Shown in pieces: positions 44,645 to 57,420 of a DNA stretch of 64,000 nt. The stretch comes from Bretschneidera sinensis (Eukaryota; Streptophyta; Magnoliopsida; Brassicales; Akaniaceae). Below the pieces are notes generated by a model that saw only the letters and a program-made list of their open reading frames with translations, made no database searches and had not been told where the DNA came from. The translations under genes and the position numbers were made by a program. The stretch is taken from contig CM043698.1 of assembly GCA_023935145.1 (NCBI GenBank), forward strand, positions 18,231,001 to 18,295,000, written 5' to 3'. Within the stretch, counting starts at the first letter, position 1. Every line of letters begins with the position of its first letter.

Positions 44645-45435
44645 ATGGACTTCAACAAGCTTGAGTATTTCGATGGAGGAGATTTTTATCGCTGGCAAAA
44701 GATATTGTTCTTTCTTCTAACATTGCTGCGAGTATATTATGTCATCACTACACCAAAGCCGGAACCTACAGAAAATGAGACGATTGCCTAGACTCGTGAT
44801 AGGCAGAAATGGGATCAAGATGACGATATCTGCAAGGGTCATGTTCTAAATGCGATGTCCAACACCTTGTTTGATGCTTACCATAATGTCAAGATAGTAA
44901 AAGAGTTGTGGCATTCGCTGCAAGCAAGGTACATGAAGGAAGATGCTGCAAGTAAGTGCTTTATTATTACAAAATTTAACGCTTACAATGTAGTTGATAC
45001 TCATTCTATAACGAATCGGTTTAGTTTAATAAAAACTATACTAGATCAGCTCTCTCAACACAAACTAAAAATGGATGAGACCATAACGATCACAACCATT
45101 ATATATAAACTACCTCCACTTTGGAAAAATTTCAGGAGTCATCTGAAGCACCAAAAATAAGACCTGAGGAGTTAGGCAATCATCTCTGAATTAAGAAGGA
45201 TTTACGAAAAGAAGGAAAGGAAGAAGGCCTCTCTAATATTAATTTGGTAGAGGAAGAAGAGACTTCGAAAGAAATCTCTTAAGATTCTCACAAGAGAAAG
45301 AATCATTCGACCAGTTCTGATAAGAATAACAAGAAGGTAAAGGGTGCTTACTTCCATTGTGGAAAACCAAGACACTTCAAGAAAGATTGCTAAATGCTGA
45401 AGAAAAAGGGCAAAGCACAACAAGATTTTGTGGCT
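44645..45435 (+). pseudogene. Ty1/copia gag relic
   Basis: From ATG 44645 the plus strand reads a copia gag start (LEYFDGGDFYRWQKILFFLL), a TAG near 44789, then a long open piece to 45160 (KELWHSLQARYMKEDAASK, ILDQLSQHKLKM), more stops, and a zinc knuckle near 45349-45393 (FHCGKPRHFKKDC). The first Cys of the C-x2-C-x4-H-x4-C knuckle is replaced by Tyr. Nothing of protease, integrase, RT or RNase H follows. Confidence 0.8.
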
Positions 45436-45475
45436 TAATTAGGCTAATAAGAATGTATAAGGTCTAAGAGAGGAG

Positions 45476-47401
45476 TGTTTGTTAGTATTTAAATGTATGA
45501 GATTATATTTAAATGAATGAGAGAATGTTTGAACACAGAATTAATAATAATATTATTTATGTTTGTTTTTTTAAATTCATGTTTAATTCAAATTATAATG
45601 ATTTATGAATCTTTTATCTTGTTAATTGGTATGTTTTAATCACAAAAGCTATATATTTTTCTAGTGGTGTTATATAAGTAAGAGGTATATATATTTATTG
45701 AAACATTACTTAAGACAAGTGTGAATTCCACAAATAAGTCTTGAGAAGATCTCTAGTGTATTTTAATCAATACTTGATTTAGAATTGAATGTATTCTTGT
45801 GATACAAATTTACAAGAAAATAAATCTCAAGAAGTTACTTGTGGTAAAATCCAGTTTGGATGGTAATGTCACTTGGACTAATGACATGAGTATATGCTAC
45901 AGTGGGTCTTGTACAATGGTATAAACAGCAAGTTAATACTGAGCATGGTAATGAATTACAAGTGGGAAAAGTCAAGTAGTTATAAGTGATAGAAAAATAT
46001 CACTTGTGGTGGGGGTGATTCTAAGTGTAAGTGCAATTAGTATTATGTAAGTAATGCACCACAATGAATTATCCTAGGCAGTAGCCAAGTATAAAAATTA
46101 TAGATATTAACCAATTTTAGCTAGCAAATGATTAAAATATATAAGGGATGGGGATTAAACCCATACAATTAATCACCCATGATGGAACCTCAACTCAACA
46201 CTTACTAGCCATAAGTCTTGAGTTCAATGAGATAAAGTACATCATCAGTAGTGATTGTAAACACCAACAGTAAATATTACATCACAGGAGAAGTGTGTTT
46301 GGAAACCGTAGTGATAAAGTGAAGAGTGAACTTTAAGTTCTTAATAAGGCTTATAAAAGTTTTCTTTGGTATGTTAAGCTACGGAACATACTTAATAAAG
46401 CTTACCTAGTGAGTGTGAAGTGTGGCTGATTCTGTTGAGTTCAAGGGCTTGACTCTATAGCACTCATGACATAAGATATATGACACAAGGCCAGTAAACG
46501 TGTCGGCATATTTTCTGGCAAATTCTATGAAGAGAAGTCTCATGTGTGAGACATGTCCGGTTAAACAAATAGGATTTATGATTCAACGTATTATACTACC
46601 ATATATTTTGTTTAACTTTGATGTGCTTTCACTGAGTGAAGATTCAAGTCTAAAAGACATCTTCATCTAGGCATGAACTTCAATGGATGATAAAAGATTA
46701 GATTTTCAAAGTTTTATCGAGTCAAAATATTTTAAAAATGGTGGGGGATTATTGATGTTTTTTCAAAATAAACTTAGATTTTAAGTTTGGGATGCTTTAG
46801 AAAATCAAAGTAAAGGAGAAAAGAAAAGGAAAAACCACTTTTGGCTTATGAGAGTTGATTCAATTGACTGATTGTTTGATACAATCTATTGAATGGTATA
46901 TACAGTCGACTGAATGAACCATATAGTCGATTGGATGAAAGGGTAAAAAATTTTGGAACTCTCTGGAACTTTTTCAGTCGACTGAATGAAAGACCCAATC
47001 GACTGGATGTTCGAAAATTTGAATTTTCATAACGTTAAATGACAGTTGCTCGTGAACTGGAGTGTCTGTTTATTACTGAACCAGAGTGTCTATTATGCAA
47101 AGACATTAATTACAATTAGTTTTTCCAGGATTTCTTTTCTTATTCTTCTTCTCATTTCTAAAAACATTGGTCTGCTTATGTCTAGAAACTCATAGAAGCT
47201 GCTGTGGGTTATTCTTCACGTTTGCAAAGTGCAGAATAACAACAGAGCTTCATTGTATCTTAGAGGAAATTCGTCGGAAACCTTCTTATACTAGTGAGGG
47301 ACGAATTAAACTTTAAGGAAAGCGACATAGTCGTGTCTTGAAGTCATTTATCTTATTCTCTCTTATTTCTTTTGATAAACAACCCTCAGAAATTCCCCCA
47401 A
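45476..47401 (+). mobile_element. Probable 3' LTR of the copia relic
   Basis: A purine tract (aagagaggag) after the gag remnant is followed at once by TGTTTGTTAGTATTT, a usual polypurine-tract/LTR junction. The stretch carries no coding frame and seems to end in 'ccctcagaaattccccca' near 47401. A length near 1.9 kb would fit large copia LTRs. Six variants of a palindromic motif around CAGTCGACTGAATG lie at 46850-47010. No 5' LTR was found left of the gag. Confidence 0.5.
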
Positions 47402-48500
47402 CAAAGTTATGTTTACTAAAAAACTCTTCATCTCTCTCTTTCATTCCCTCCCTCTCCTTCCCTATGGCCTCCATCTCCTTTATCTTTTGAATTCTTTATT
47501 TATTCCAAACTTTTAAACATAACAGTTTAATTGAATTCTACAAATTAACATAAGAAACTCAAACATAAAAATTAATTTTGAAATGAATTCTATTCCATTT
47601 TCATTTGGGTCTAAATTAAGTGTAAAATATATTATATAGACAACCATCTGGATAATGAGATATTGTAACTGGAAGAGAGGAAATCAAAATCGGAAAAAAG
47701 AAAAAGGAAAACCAGAAAATTGAAATTCTAAAGAACATAAAACTGCTTTATGTTGTTTTTCTCTAAAAACACATTGGGCTAGCTGTTACTTCAAAATTTT
47801 GTTTTTTACCTCCCTCGTTGTAATGGTGCTACATATTTTTTTAACGAATAATGGTGCTGAATTTCATTGAGAGACAACTTATTAAACTATTTTAATGGCT
47901 GAATGACTAGTTTGAGACAACGTTTTTTTTGGGAATGAATAATGGAGCTGCATTTTTTTTAATGAATCATGGTACTACATTTCATTGAGAGAAAACTTAT
48001 TAATTAATTTTAAGTGTGCTTTCTCGTTAGTTTTTTCAATTTCTCTATAAAAAAAAGTTACAAAAAATAACAAAAAACATTAAAAAAAAAAATTTGTTTT
48101 CAGAAGCAAGCCTTGTTTTCAAAAACTTGTTTCTCAAAACACAAACCAGACATATTTGTACGTCAATTAAAGAATTGTTTTCTGTTCTTGAAATTTTTGA
48201 AAACAGATACTACCAAACATACAAGTCTGCAAGCATTACCTACTCGTACCTCGGAGGCGCATGTGAAGCGCGAGCTCAGGGCTCAATGTCAAGTTCTAAT
48301 TAGTACAGCTATAAAGAACTTCATCAACTTAGCTAACATGCACTTTCAATGTCATAACAGCTAGCAGTACAAACTTCAAATCCTTAACAAATAACAATTT
48401 TATTCACACAATTTTACAAAAAACCTGTCATATTAAATTCTCTCCTGTCTTCCCCCATCTTATGACAAATAAACAAGTACTCCCTAATTTTGTTTTATCA
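47402..48500. other. Intergenic DNA
   Basis: T- and A-rich runs; no recognised feature. The last 100 bp are probably the 3' untranslated region of the minus-strand MYB gene. Confidence 0.5.
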
Positions 48501-50184
48501 TTACATATCATAACCTAATTCATAATCTTGAAACATCCCTTCTGGATGAAGAACGGAAGCCGAATCCCAAGAGTTTGAGCATGCTGATTTTGCACCAAAC
48601 TCATTCGGCCACCAAATCAAGCTGTCCTTATTCATTTCTTTGAAGCAATCATATTGATCAGCTAGTTGATCTTCCTGAAACGCGAAAGAAATGGTTTTGT
48701 TATTGTTGATAAAGTCATCGAGTTCAGATTGAAAGTCCGGAACCTGGTGGATATCTGCCTTTGGCACACTTGTTGAGTTTGAGTCCAAATTTTTCCCCAC
48801 GGTGAAGGAAGCTGAACCGTCCCATGAAGAAATTCCATTTAAGGAATTATTATTATTACCCAATCCAAGTACCTTAGGATTGGTGATTTTTGGAAAGTCT
48901 TCTTGAAAAGTGACAGAAGCAGCAGCTTGATGATCATAGAAATCAACTTTTCGTTCATGCCCGGCAGGTTGAGGTAATAAAGCAGGCTGTTGCATAAGAG
49001 AATTAGGGCTAATTTCATTCAAGGACTGAAGGCTTTGAATCATCTTTTCTTGCAAAGGATGAAGCTTAGGCCACGAAGAAGGATTGTTGTAAAGAGAAAA
49101 CGGGTTTTGAAGGCTCTGAAGCTGCATATGGAGCTGCAATCTCTCGAGGGCCGAGTTGCTTAAAGTCTGTGAATTCTGATTATGATCATTTGAATCATTT
49201 GAGTCTTGACGATTCATCTGTTTACGCCTTCCGAGTAGTTTCTTCTTCAATCTTGTGTTCCAGTAGTTCTTGATGTCATTATCTGTTCTTCCAGGCAATT
49301 GGGCTGCAATTATTGACCACCTAAACAAAGGTGCAATTTGAATAAAATTACCCTCTGAATAAAAAGAAGAAAACTAGGAAAAACAGGAGGAAAGAGCTAA
49401 AGAAACCCTAAAAAATGCAAAAGCTTATATTTTTTGAAAAAGCATAATGGACAAAGATAAAGGACAAGAAGTTAAGGCTCAAAGAAAGAGAGAGAGAGAG
49501 TAACAAATACCTACTGCCAATACTTATATAGAGGTTGCAGATGATTTTGTCTTCTTCCTCAGAGAATCCTCCATGCTTGATGTTGGGTCTCAAGTAATTC
49601 AACCATCTTAGTCTGCAACTCTTTCCACATCTCTTGAGCCCTGTGGATACATATTCCCACCAAATTAAGATCTCAAGCCAATAATTCCCTAGAGGGTATA
49701 TTTGGATCAAGGGAGAGGAGAGGGAAGGAGATTAGAAGAGTACCCCTACAAATTCTCTCATCTTTTCTCATTTACCGTAGTATATCCTCTCCTTCCATAA
49801 CTCCCAAACAAGACATAAATAAAAACCTAAGAGTTATGAGGGATATGGATATCCCTCCATACCCTCTCATTTAGATTAAAAAGAATAGATACATTTACCC
49901 TCTAAATCCAAAAGGAGTAAGATATGCAACTTGCTAGATATAAATGAAAAAGCACAAGACCACACAAGATTAACATATTTATGGGAAAAGTACTACAATT
50001 AAGAACAATTTTTCTTGTATATATAAATTATAGGTTGTGGGTATATACCAATTTTTTGAGGAAGAGCTATCCAGTTTCCTCCAGTTCCATACTTGTCAAT
50101 AAAGGCTTTGAGCGTTGCATCCTCTTCCAGTGACCATGGTCCCTTCTTCACATTGGCCTTGTCACAGCAAGGAGCTCGACCCAT
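48501..50184 (-). CDS. R2R3-MYB transcription factor, RAX/MYB36 type (subgroup 14)
   Basis: Inferred exons in coding order: 50184-50049, 49640-49511 and 49320-48501; phases agree and give 361 residues. The N-terminus [18 protein letters not shown] opens the R2 repeat (Trp in GPWS, TGGNW, LRW). R3 follows ([39 protein letters not shown]). The two introns are at the positions standard for R2R3-MYB genes. The bHLH-binding signature of R3 is absent. The C-terminus is Gln- and Asn-rich and ends [18 protein letters not shown]. Subgroup 14 members control axillary meristems (RAX), root growth or the Casparian strip (MYB36, MYB68); which role applies cannot be decided. A (GA)n run lies in intron 2 near 49490. 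Confidence 0.92.
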
Positions 50185-51725
50185 CTCTTCTATGAGTAGT
50201 TGTTGTTCAATTTCCTTGTTCTTCAAGCAAGAGTGGTTGATTATGATCAAGAGAAAGGTTTGCTGTCTCAGATTGTTGGAAAAAAATGGGAAAGGAAGAC
50301 CAAAATTTATAGGTAAGAATAGTGGGTGATGTGATGCTTATGAGGACAAAAAGTCTTAAACACCTCACCCTCTCCCCTCTCCCCTCTCCTCACTATTCAA
50401 CCCTATTTCTCTCTTCTAGGGTTTGTGCAAGGTCTTACTCTCTCTTACTTTTTGGATTAGTTTGGTCATTTATATTTAATTATATATACATGCAACTGGA
50501 CAAATTGTAACACAAATTTCTTCTGCTTTAGCATATTAAATTGCACTGCTTTTTTCAGGTTCAATAGTTAATTGTTTGAACCCAGTGCTATAGGTATTTG
50601 TTCAAAAGAAGCCTCCATCCTCTTAGTTTGTCGCCTATATGGTTGAAATGTTCCATTCTCAAGCTACCTTATAATATCATCCTGTTTAGACTGCTTTGTA
50701 GAAAGTTGTGTATAAGAAAATATTATATTGTCATTGACAGTTATCTTAAAAAATGGCTTACAATAAGAAGCAATTTAATTGGACCAAATAACAATATGTG
50801 ATTTCCTAAAGCATGTTATTTTTTAGATTGTGCTTTATCATGAACTTGGTAGGAAGCTTCTTGGAATGATAGCCATTTATTGAGATCTATGTGCAATGGG
50901 TAGAATCGGGGTAAATATATTTAGGGTCTTAGACTTTTATGAGCTCAAAAGTAATAACATTTACCAATTTTGGTAATTAGTTCATGATGTTATAAATGAA
51001 ATCAGCATCGATCTAAGTTTACTACTATATGGATGTGTATTTTTGAATTGACCACAAGCTTATTTTTGTATTGAGCTCTTAACAGATAAACTGTTGATTT
51101 GATTTGTGTGATTTATACTTTCTACCCACGAGAGCAAAATGACCTATAATCTAAAATTAAGAATTTTGTTATAGCCCACATAAAATTTTATTATATATGT
51201 AAAGATCAAAAAGAATGTATTTGAGAGTGTAATGTAATATACTTTTTGCAGGCGTACTAAAATCTTTATTGCAACTATAATTTTTGTTTGTTCGTTGAAC
51301 AGAGAAATGCAGCAAAAGGCAGACTTCTTAATTCACGTAAACAAACTTCATTTTTTTTATATAACTTATAAATATACTTTTCAGTCTATATCTTCTTTTC
51401 TAAAAAGTTTGTTCTTTTGAATATTACAAAAATTAAAGTTGATAAACGTAGCTTACAACTCAACTTAGACTTGCCAAGAGGTATTATCGGCCAGCTCAGG
51501 TTGAAATTGCATCATGTACTTAGATTAATTGCTAATTTCAGTAAATTGATGGAGAGAAAAATCAAACTCAAATCTCTTAAATGAAAGACCTGAAGATAAT
51601 CACTAGACAAAGGAGTATTGCAGTCCCACAAAAGAATTTTTGTCTCATGAAAATATTAAATTGCACCCAGCTAGATAGAGTACTAATTAAACCTCACAAA
51701 TGTTTTCTCTTTATGTTAATGAATT
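50185..51725. other. Upstream region of the MYB gene
   Basis: A C/T-rich leader-like stretch at 50365-50400 ('cctctcccctctcccctctc') and an AT-rich 'ttatatttaattatatatac' near 50470-50490 fit a promoter on the minus strand. No other feature was seen. Confidence 0.4.
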
Positions 51726-52030
51726 TGTTAGGATATCCACACGCGAGTTATCCCATATCAGAAAAAAATAAAAAAATAAGTATGGATTATATACATGGTT
51801 TGGACCCAAGATTTATAAGCTTAAGTTTTTTAGTCATATTAATGTCCATCCATGTATATCAAACCCGTATTCATATGATCTATTGCCTTAACCTTAACAA
51901 ATTGGTAAAATAAAACTGAATTATATACATGGTTTGAGTCCAAAACTCATAAACTTAAGCTTTTGAGTCATATTAGTGTCCATCCATATATATCAAACAT
52001 ATATTTGTATGATTTTCTATATGAAGTACT
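51726..52030. mobile_element. LTR-like fragment with internal duplication
   Basis: Begins TGTTAGGATATCCACACG...GAGTTATCCCATATCAG, a start common in plant LTR retroelements. Within it a block of about 100 bp is repeated: 51787-51885 and 51920-52020 share 'attatatacatggtttg', 'taa.cttaag.ttt', 'agtcatatta.tgtccatcca' and 'tatatcaaac'. Confidence 0.45.
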
Positions 52031-55000
52031 AGCTCCAACCTTAGTTAATGAATCAAATAAAACACTTGATGCAACACCTTTCAAGTGAGAGTTGTCAATG
52101 AAACATTAGGCTTTTGGCATTTATAAATGCATAAAACTTTTAATTTTGACAATGATCAATTCTTGATTTGTGGCGATATCCTCCCTAGGTTTGTTCTATA
52201 AAGTACTTGATTTATACCTTCTGAATTCATGGATTGCAGCTAATTCATGATTTATACCTATCATATCTCTTAATTAACCACTCTTTTCTGCTTTCGTTGT
52301 CAAGAAAGATATCAAAATAAAACAACAAAAATCATTTAAAAAATAGTAATTAAGTTAATAAAAAAATGGCATCATTTTCACTCATTAGACTTTTCTCAAT
52401 TGGTGCTAAAGGGTCCATACCCTTTGACTAATGCGCCGGCTCTAGTAACAAAATAAATACATTAATATAAAGCATGGCTTCTAGTAGCAAAATGCATAAT
52501 TCAACTCAACAAATTAAATTGTGACTTTATTCCAACTGCTTGAAGTTAATTACGTGAATGATGATCCTTTTTATTATTTCATAAAGAAAACTGTGTTTAT
52601 AAAAAAAACTTAAAAAAGAAAAGAAAAATGATGTTCATATTTTTTTTGATTGGAGAGGTATTCGAGTCTTCAGCCTCTTTGGTTAAGAGATGAGGTTCAT
52701 ATTGAGCATGTTAAGAAATTCATAATATCACTAATGTCTATTAAATTTGATAAAAATCATGATTTTTATCAAAACTGTTATAAGTTGGATAGGGCGAGTA
52801 ACTTTGTATTAAAGAAACAGAGGGAAGGCAATATTTAAACAAGAAAGAAGAAAAAAACAAGAGGAAGGGTATTGAGAATTCAAACCTTTTAAAAGAAAGC
52901 ATCACTTATTGACCTTAAAATTTTCCAATTTTAATATTTTCCTAATGATTTTCTTAATCAAAGGAGGAGGAAGAATGAGGCCCAGAACCTCAACTGGATA
53001 GAAATAACAAGGGGAAGACTATCAAAATTCAGAAGCACTCACTACTACAAAATATTAATATATTAATCACCAAATGGGCTGACTGATAAGATCTTTAAGA
53101 GGAAGAAAACATGCTTCTGCTTGTCTTTCTCTCAACCCTAGAATCTATATGTATTGACACTCCATTAATAATTTCATCATCAATAAGACCAACATTACAG
53201 ACTAGTTTTGAGAGGTAAAGGTGTGTCCTGATAAGAAGATAAGCTTGGATATATGGCTACTGGCTGCTTACAATAATAATATGTTGATTAATGATTGGTG
53301 CTCAGTGCTAGCTTAATTACTCTACTCAGGTTCTCTATCCCTTCCCTTTATTCATACATAAATAAAAAAACATTTATTTGACTTTTTGTTAATTAGGAAA
53401 TAATCTTCATATGTTTGGTTCTAGCACCACCACTAATGTTGGTGCCTGAATTACGGTACCACTTACGGCTTTGTTGCCTTCACAATTTTCAATGGAAGGG
53501 TAGGTTTAAAAGAGACATCATTGGGATTATAATTTTATGCATTAGAAAATGAATTGATTTTGGTTTTTCTAATACAAAATGTTAAGCGATGAACATTGTA
53601 AATATTAGACTTTAGAAACAAAATAGAAGATGACTATCTTGTAAACTACTTGACTACCTATGTAGTTATATTGAGAGAAAAATTGTTATATACATATAAG
53701 ATATATCATAGATAAATTTTATACGAAAGAAAGCTGAGCACTATTTCAATAAATATTTGTAATATATTAGTTATCAATTTAATAGTACGGTTTATATGTT
53801 CTCTAACAAAATTGACTAATGGGCTTTTATCCAAGTCTAGCATTTCAGTGTCTTGAAGTATGGCTTGAATCCTTATGTCAGAAGCTTTTTTTTTTAATGG
53901 ATAAAGAAAATTATTGTTATGTGTAATTTAAAAGACTAAAATTAAATTAGAATTCATTGATATGTCGTTTTAAAAAAAACACAAAAAACAATACTATATT
54001 TTTTTACCTATACCATCATCATATTTTTTCCATGGCATCTATCATCGTAATTCATAACAATTGGGCAAACCCTCATCAAATTCCCCTCTACTAATGATGT
54101 AATTAAGCAACTTGTTTGACCCATGAAGTCTAACAATTGATTATGACCTTTTATGTTTTGGTTTTAAGTGCAATTTAAACCCAAAAAAACTTAAAGTTTT
54201 ACTCATATACTTTAATTTTTTGTTTTAAAGTTGCATTTAAAACTAAAACCAAACAACGTCTATATATGTAAAATTTTCATATCCTGATGGTCCACAAGTT
54301 ATAAATTACTTGAGCTACTATGCTAACATTAAAGGAAAGCCAAACAGTAAAGAACAAAGTGTTGATCTTAATTATTAAACAAAGCTATAAGAAAACCATT
54401 ATTGAAGCTAAATATGTATTAGTGGCAAAGTTAAAGATGATGACTAAATTCATAGAAATTAAACCACTATTGCTATGTATTTTGTTATATCTCTATCATG
54501 CGATGGCCACCTGTCATTTTACAAATCATTTTTTAACAAAGGATGAAGAAGATAACATTAAATTTTCACATGCAAGCTAGAAGCAGAAAAAACTAAGAAA
54601 GATCATCACCAAAGGTTGACAAATAATGCATGCTATTATTGGACTTAATCACATACCATAGTACATATATGTTTATTATATATATAATCCATTGAATAAA
54701 ACAGTAATATAATTGACTTGTTCAACTAAAACGATACGTATTAGCGATACTTTTAATTAATCATGCAGTTTCTATGCTATTTCTCTTTCTGATGACCAGA
54801 GAAAAAAAATACTAATTAATCATACTGTCATTATCTTTACTTATTTAATTTTCTTTGCTTTGGTGATTAACAAACCCTAAAAGCATCCAAGGAAGTTGAC
54901 TTAAATAAAGAGGAAAATAAAAAGTTTAAAATTAAAAAGGTTTTGATTACTTTTCTCTAATTTTATTAATGCCAGGTTTTTTGGTTTTAAATACTATAAA

Positions 55001-56198
55001 TCAAACATGTTTCTGTGCCCATGAGTTCAACTTAGCGGTTACTGCTCTCCCATGTAAAAATAATGTCTCGGTTTTGATAAGATCGTTATCGCTTCGATTA
55101 TATAAAAAACACGATTAATTTTCTTTTCTAAAATATTAGGGATACTTGTCTCGTAAACTTGGTCCAAATTAACTATAGCACTTAATCTTGTAACTTAGAT
55201 CATTTTGTGTAGGAGATAAGTAAAGAACATAAATATAAAACATTTTTTTTATTAAAACGATGTTATATACAAATAATATAATGATCGATTTGATTACAAT
55301 ATAAGTTTGTATTATCTCATTAACTATACAAAAGTCTTCATTGATAATTTGAAAACACAATAATTGAAAATCATCTTCAGATTTGTAAATAAAAATGTTC
55401 AGAAAATCAATTCGATTTGATAATTTGAACTTTCAACTTTGCCCTCCCACCAAATTTTAACCACACTTGTGAGAATGACCGACGCAAAATCCATCAAATT
55501 TTAGGTTTGTAATAGTGCATTTTCATTTTCAGATTGGTACATGGCCAACTTTGAGACACCTGCAAGAAGGAGATGCGTGACACGTGCCAACTTTGACCTC
55601 TAAACAAAAAAATCATTCCCACGTATTAGGTAGCTTTACTATTACAAAAATAGTGGGTTTCTAGAGAGCCAAGAAGGGGGATTATATATGATTGTGTCAA
55701 AGAATTTGACCTTATGAATTTGCCTTGGCTTAGAGAGTTGGTGATGCAATCCTTCCTACTTCACCTCTCCTTAGTTTAATCATTAGCAAACCTTCACACT
55801 AACCGATTTCAATGACAATATATATATTTCATAGAGAAGGATCTGAGGGAGAAGAATAAAGTCAACCAGGTACTTAAAAAATGTACTGATCTTGTCATTA
55901 TATCTCAAGTCCTCTTTTCATCATCTAATTAATCTTGGGTCGGTTGATGTGGGACCTAACAATATTACCAAGCACAGATTTCTTGCTGATGTTTGTTCTG
56001 AAATCTCTACATTTCAGGCTTTGATTTGCACACTTCGATGGTGTGTGCCCACATAGTACACATTTTGACAACCAAGAACCAAAAATCTCTACATGTCAAC
56101 TAATTTGAATTCAAGTGTAAAAGGGGAGTCTACTGTCGGTTGTCGGTCATGACTGATAGTTAAGATTGCCCATTACAGTTCTTATACCGGACACGAAT
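52031..56198. other. AT-rich intergenic DNA
   Basis: Over 4 kb without a domain-bearing frame, recognised element or RNA gene. The longest frame (54320-54580) has AT-driven composition and no family resemblance. Confidence 0.55.
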
Positions 56199-56322
56199 GA
56201 ACCCAGCAAGTGGGTGCATATGAAACCCATGCTTACACTGCACGGGAAAATGCTAACGTTGAACCCTACAAACGGGTACGTATGAACCTCGCGCTTGCAC
56301 TGCACGAGAGAATGTTAACCTT
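56199..56322. repeat. 62-bp tandem duplication
   Basis: Copies at 56199-56260 and 56261-56322 share 'gaacccta/gcaa.cgggt', 'tatgaa.cc', 'gctt.cactgcacg.ga' and 'aatg.taac'. Divergence is about 20 percent. It lies in the downstream region of the Raf-like kinase gene. Confidence 0.7.
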
Positions 56323-56609
56323 TAGTCACAACTGACGGTAACATTCCTCCAGGTATAAGTAACATCGAGACTGACAAAATAGAGACAGGATACTAATCAC
56401 TGTCACCTTAATTAGTTTCAGATAGATTATAGACCACATTAAAGTTGGCCATACAAATGCATACTGCAAAATCACTACCCTTTTCATATGAATTCAATTG
56501 ATACACAAATGATATCAAAATTTTCTATTCCTTCCCACTTTAGTTTCCTACACTGCACGGCGTGTAAATCTTACATCAAGTATTCAATAAGCTAATGCAT
56601 AATGTTTTG

Positions 56610-56679
56610 ATATTCTCAAATAAACTAAACAACATGCCAGCACAATATTCTCAAATAAACTAAACAACATGCCAGCGCA
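56610..56679. repeat. 35-bp tandem duplication
   Basis: Two almost identical copies (56610-56644 and 56645-56679) of a unit starting 'atattctcaaataaactaaa' and ending 'catgccagcaca/gcgca'. Very little divergence, so probably recent. Confidence 0.85.
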
Positions 56680-57420
56680 AAAACCCCTGCTGCATGCGCA
56701 TGACCTGCTGCAGTTCAGAACTTGTTCTCCACATAGCCAGAATAGATAATTCAAGGATCTCATAACAAAATAATACTAATATACATATTAAATCAGAGCA
56801 TAAATTGGCATATAAATATAAAGACTGATTTCAAAATTTATTGAGAAACAAAGGCAAAATATATATATGACCAATTAAGTTCCTAGTTTTTGTTGAAAAT
56901 CCTGAAACGTGCATTATTGTACCCTTCTGATAAAGCTTAGAACATTTTAATAACTTCAAACTTATATGCAAAACCTTTCAGAAAAACAGTTTCACCTCAA
57001 ATGATGGTAGAATTCAACCCGTAGTACCATCTCCGATCACATCCAAAAATAGTAAGTCCTGCGGAACAAATTGAAAGCCTTCACTATTAGGAGAAACCAT
57101 TTCAAAAAGAAGATTCAAGATTCATGGTAATAAATAGGTAGAACTCACATTCAGTCTATGTGCATCGCAGCCCCTCTTAATGTATTATGTTGTCTTCTGG
57201 GTATAATCCAGTCTAAAGTGCTTAAAGTTGCACTCTACAAGGAAAGATACCAATTCATGGCAGTACTACAGGAGTTTCATTGAAGATCAACCAATGCACT
57301 GTGTTACATTATAGGCCCGTTTATACTTCAAAACAGTAGGTGCCTTGTACCATAATATCTATGCTTTTCTTTTATTTTCCAACGAAACGGAGCAAGTGAG
57401 ATTATCTGCCACGAGATAAA

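Noticed and set aside
50185..50250. Upstream in-frame extension of the MYB protein
   Set aside because: R2R3-MYBs of this group start MGRAPCC, which matches the ATG at 50184.
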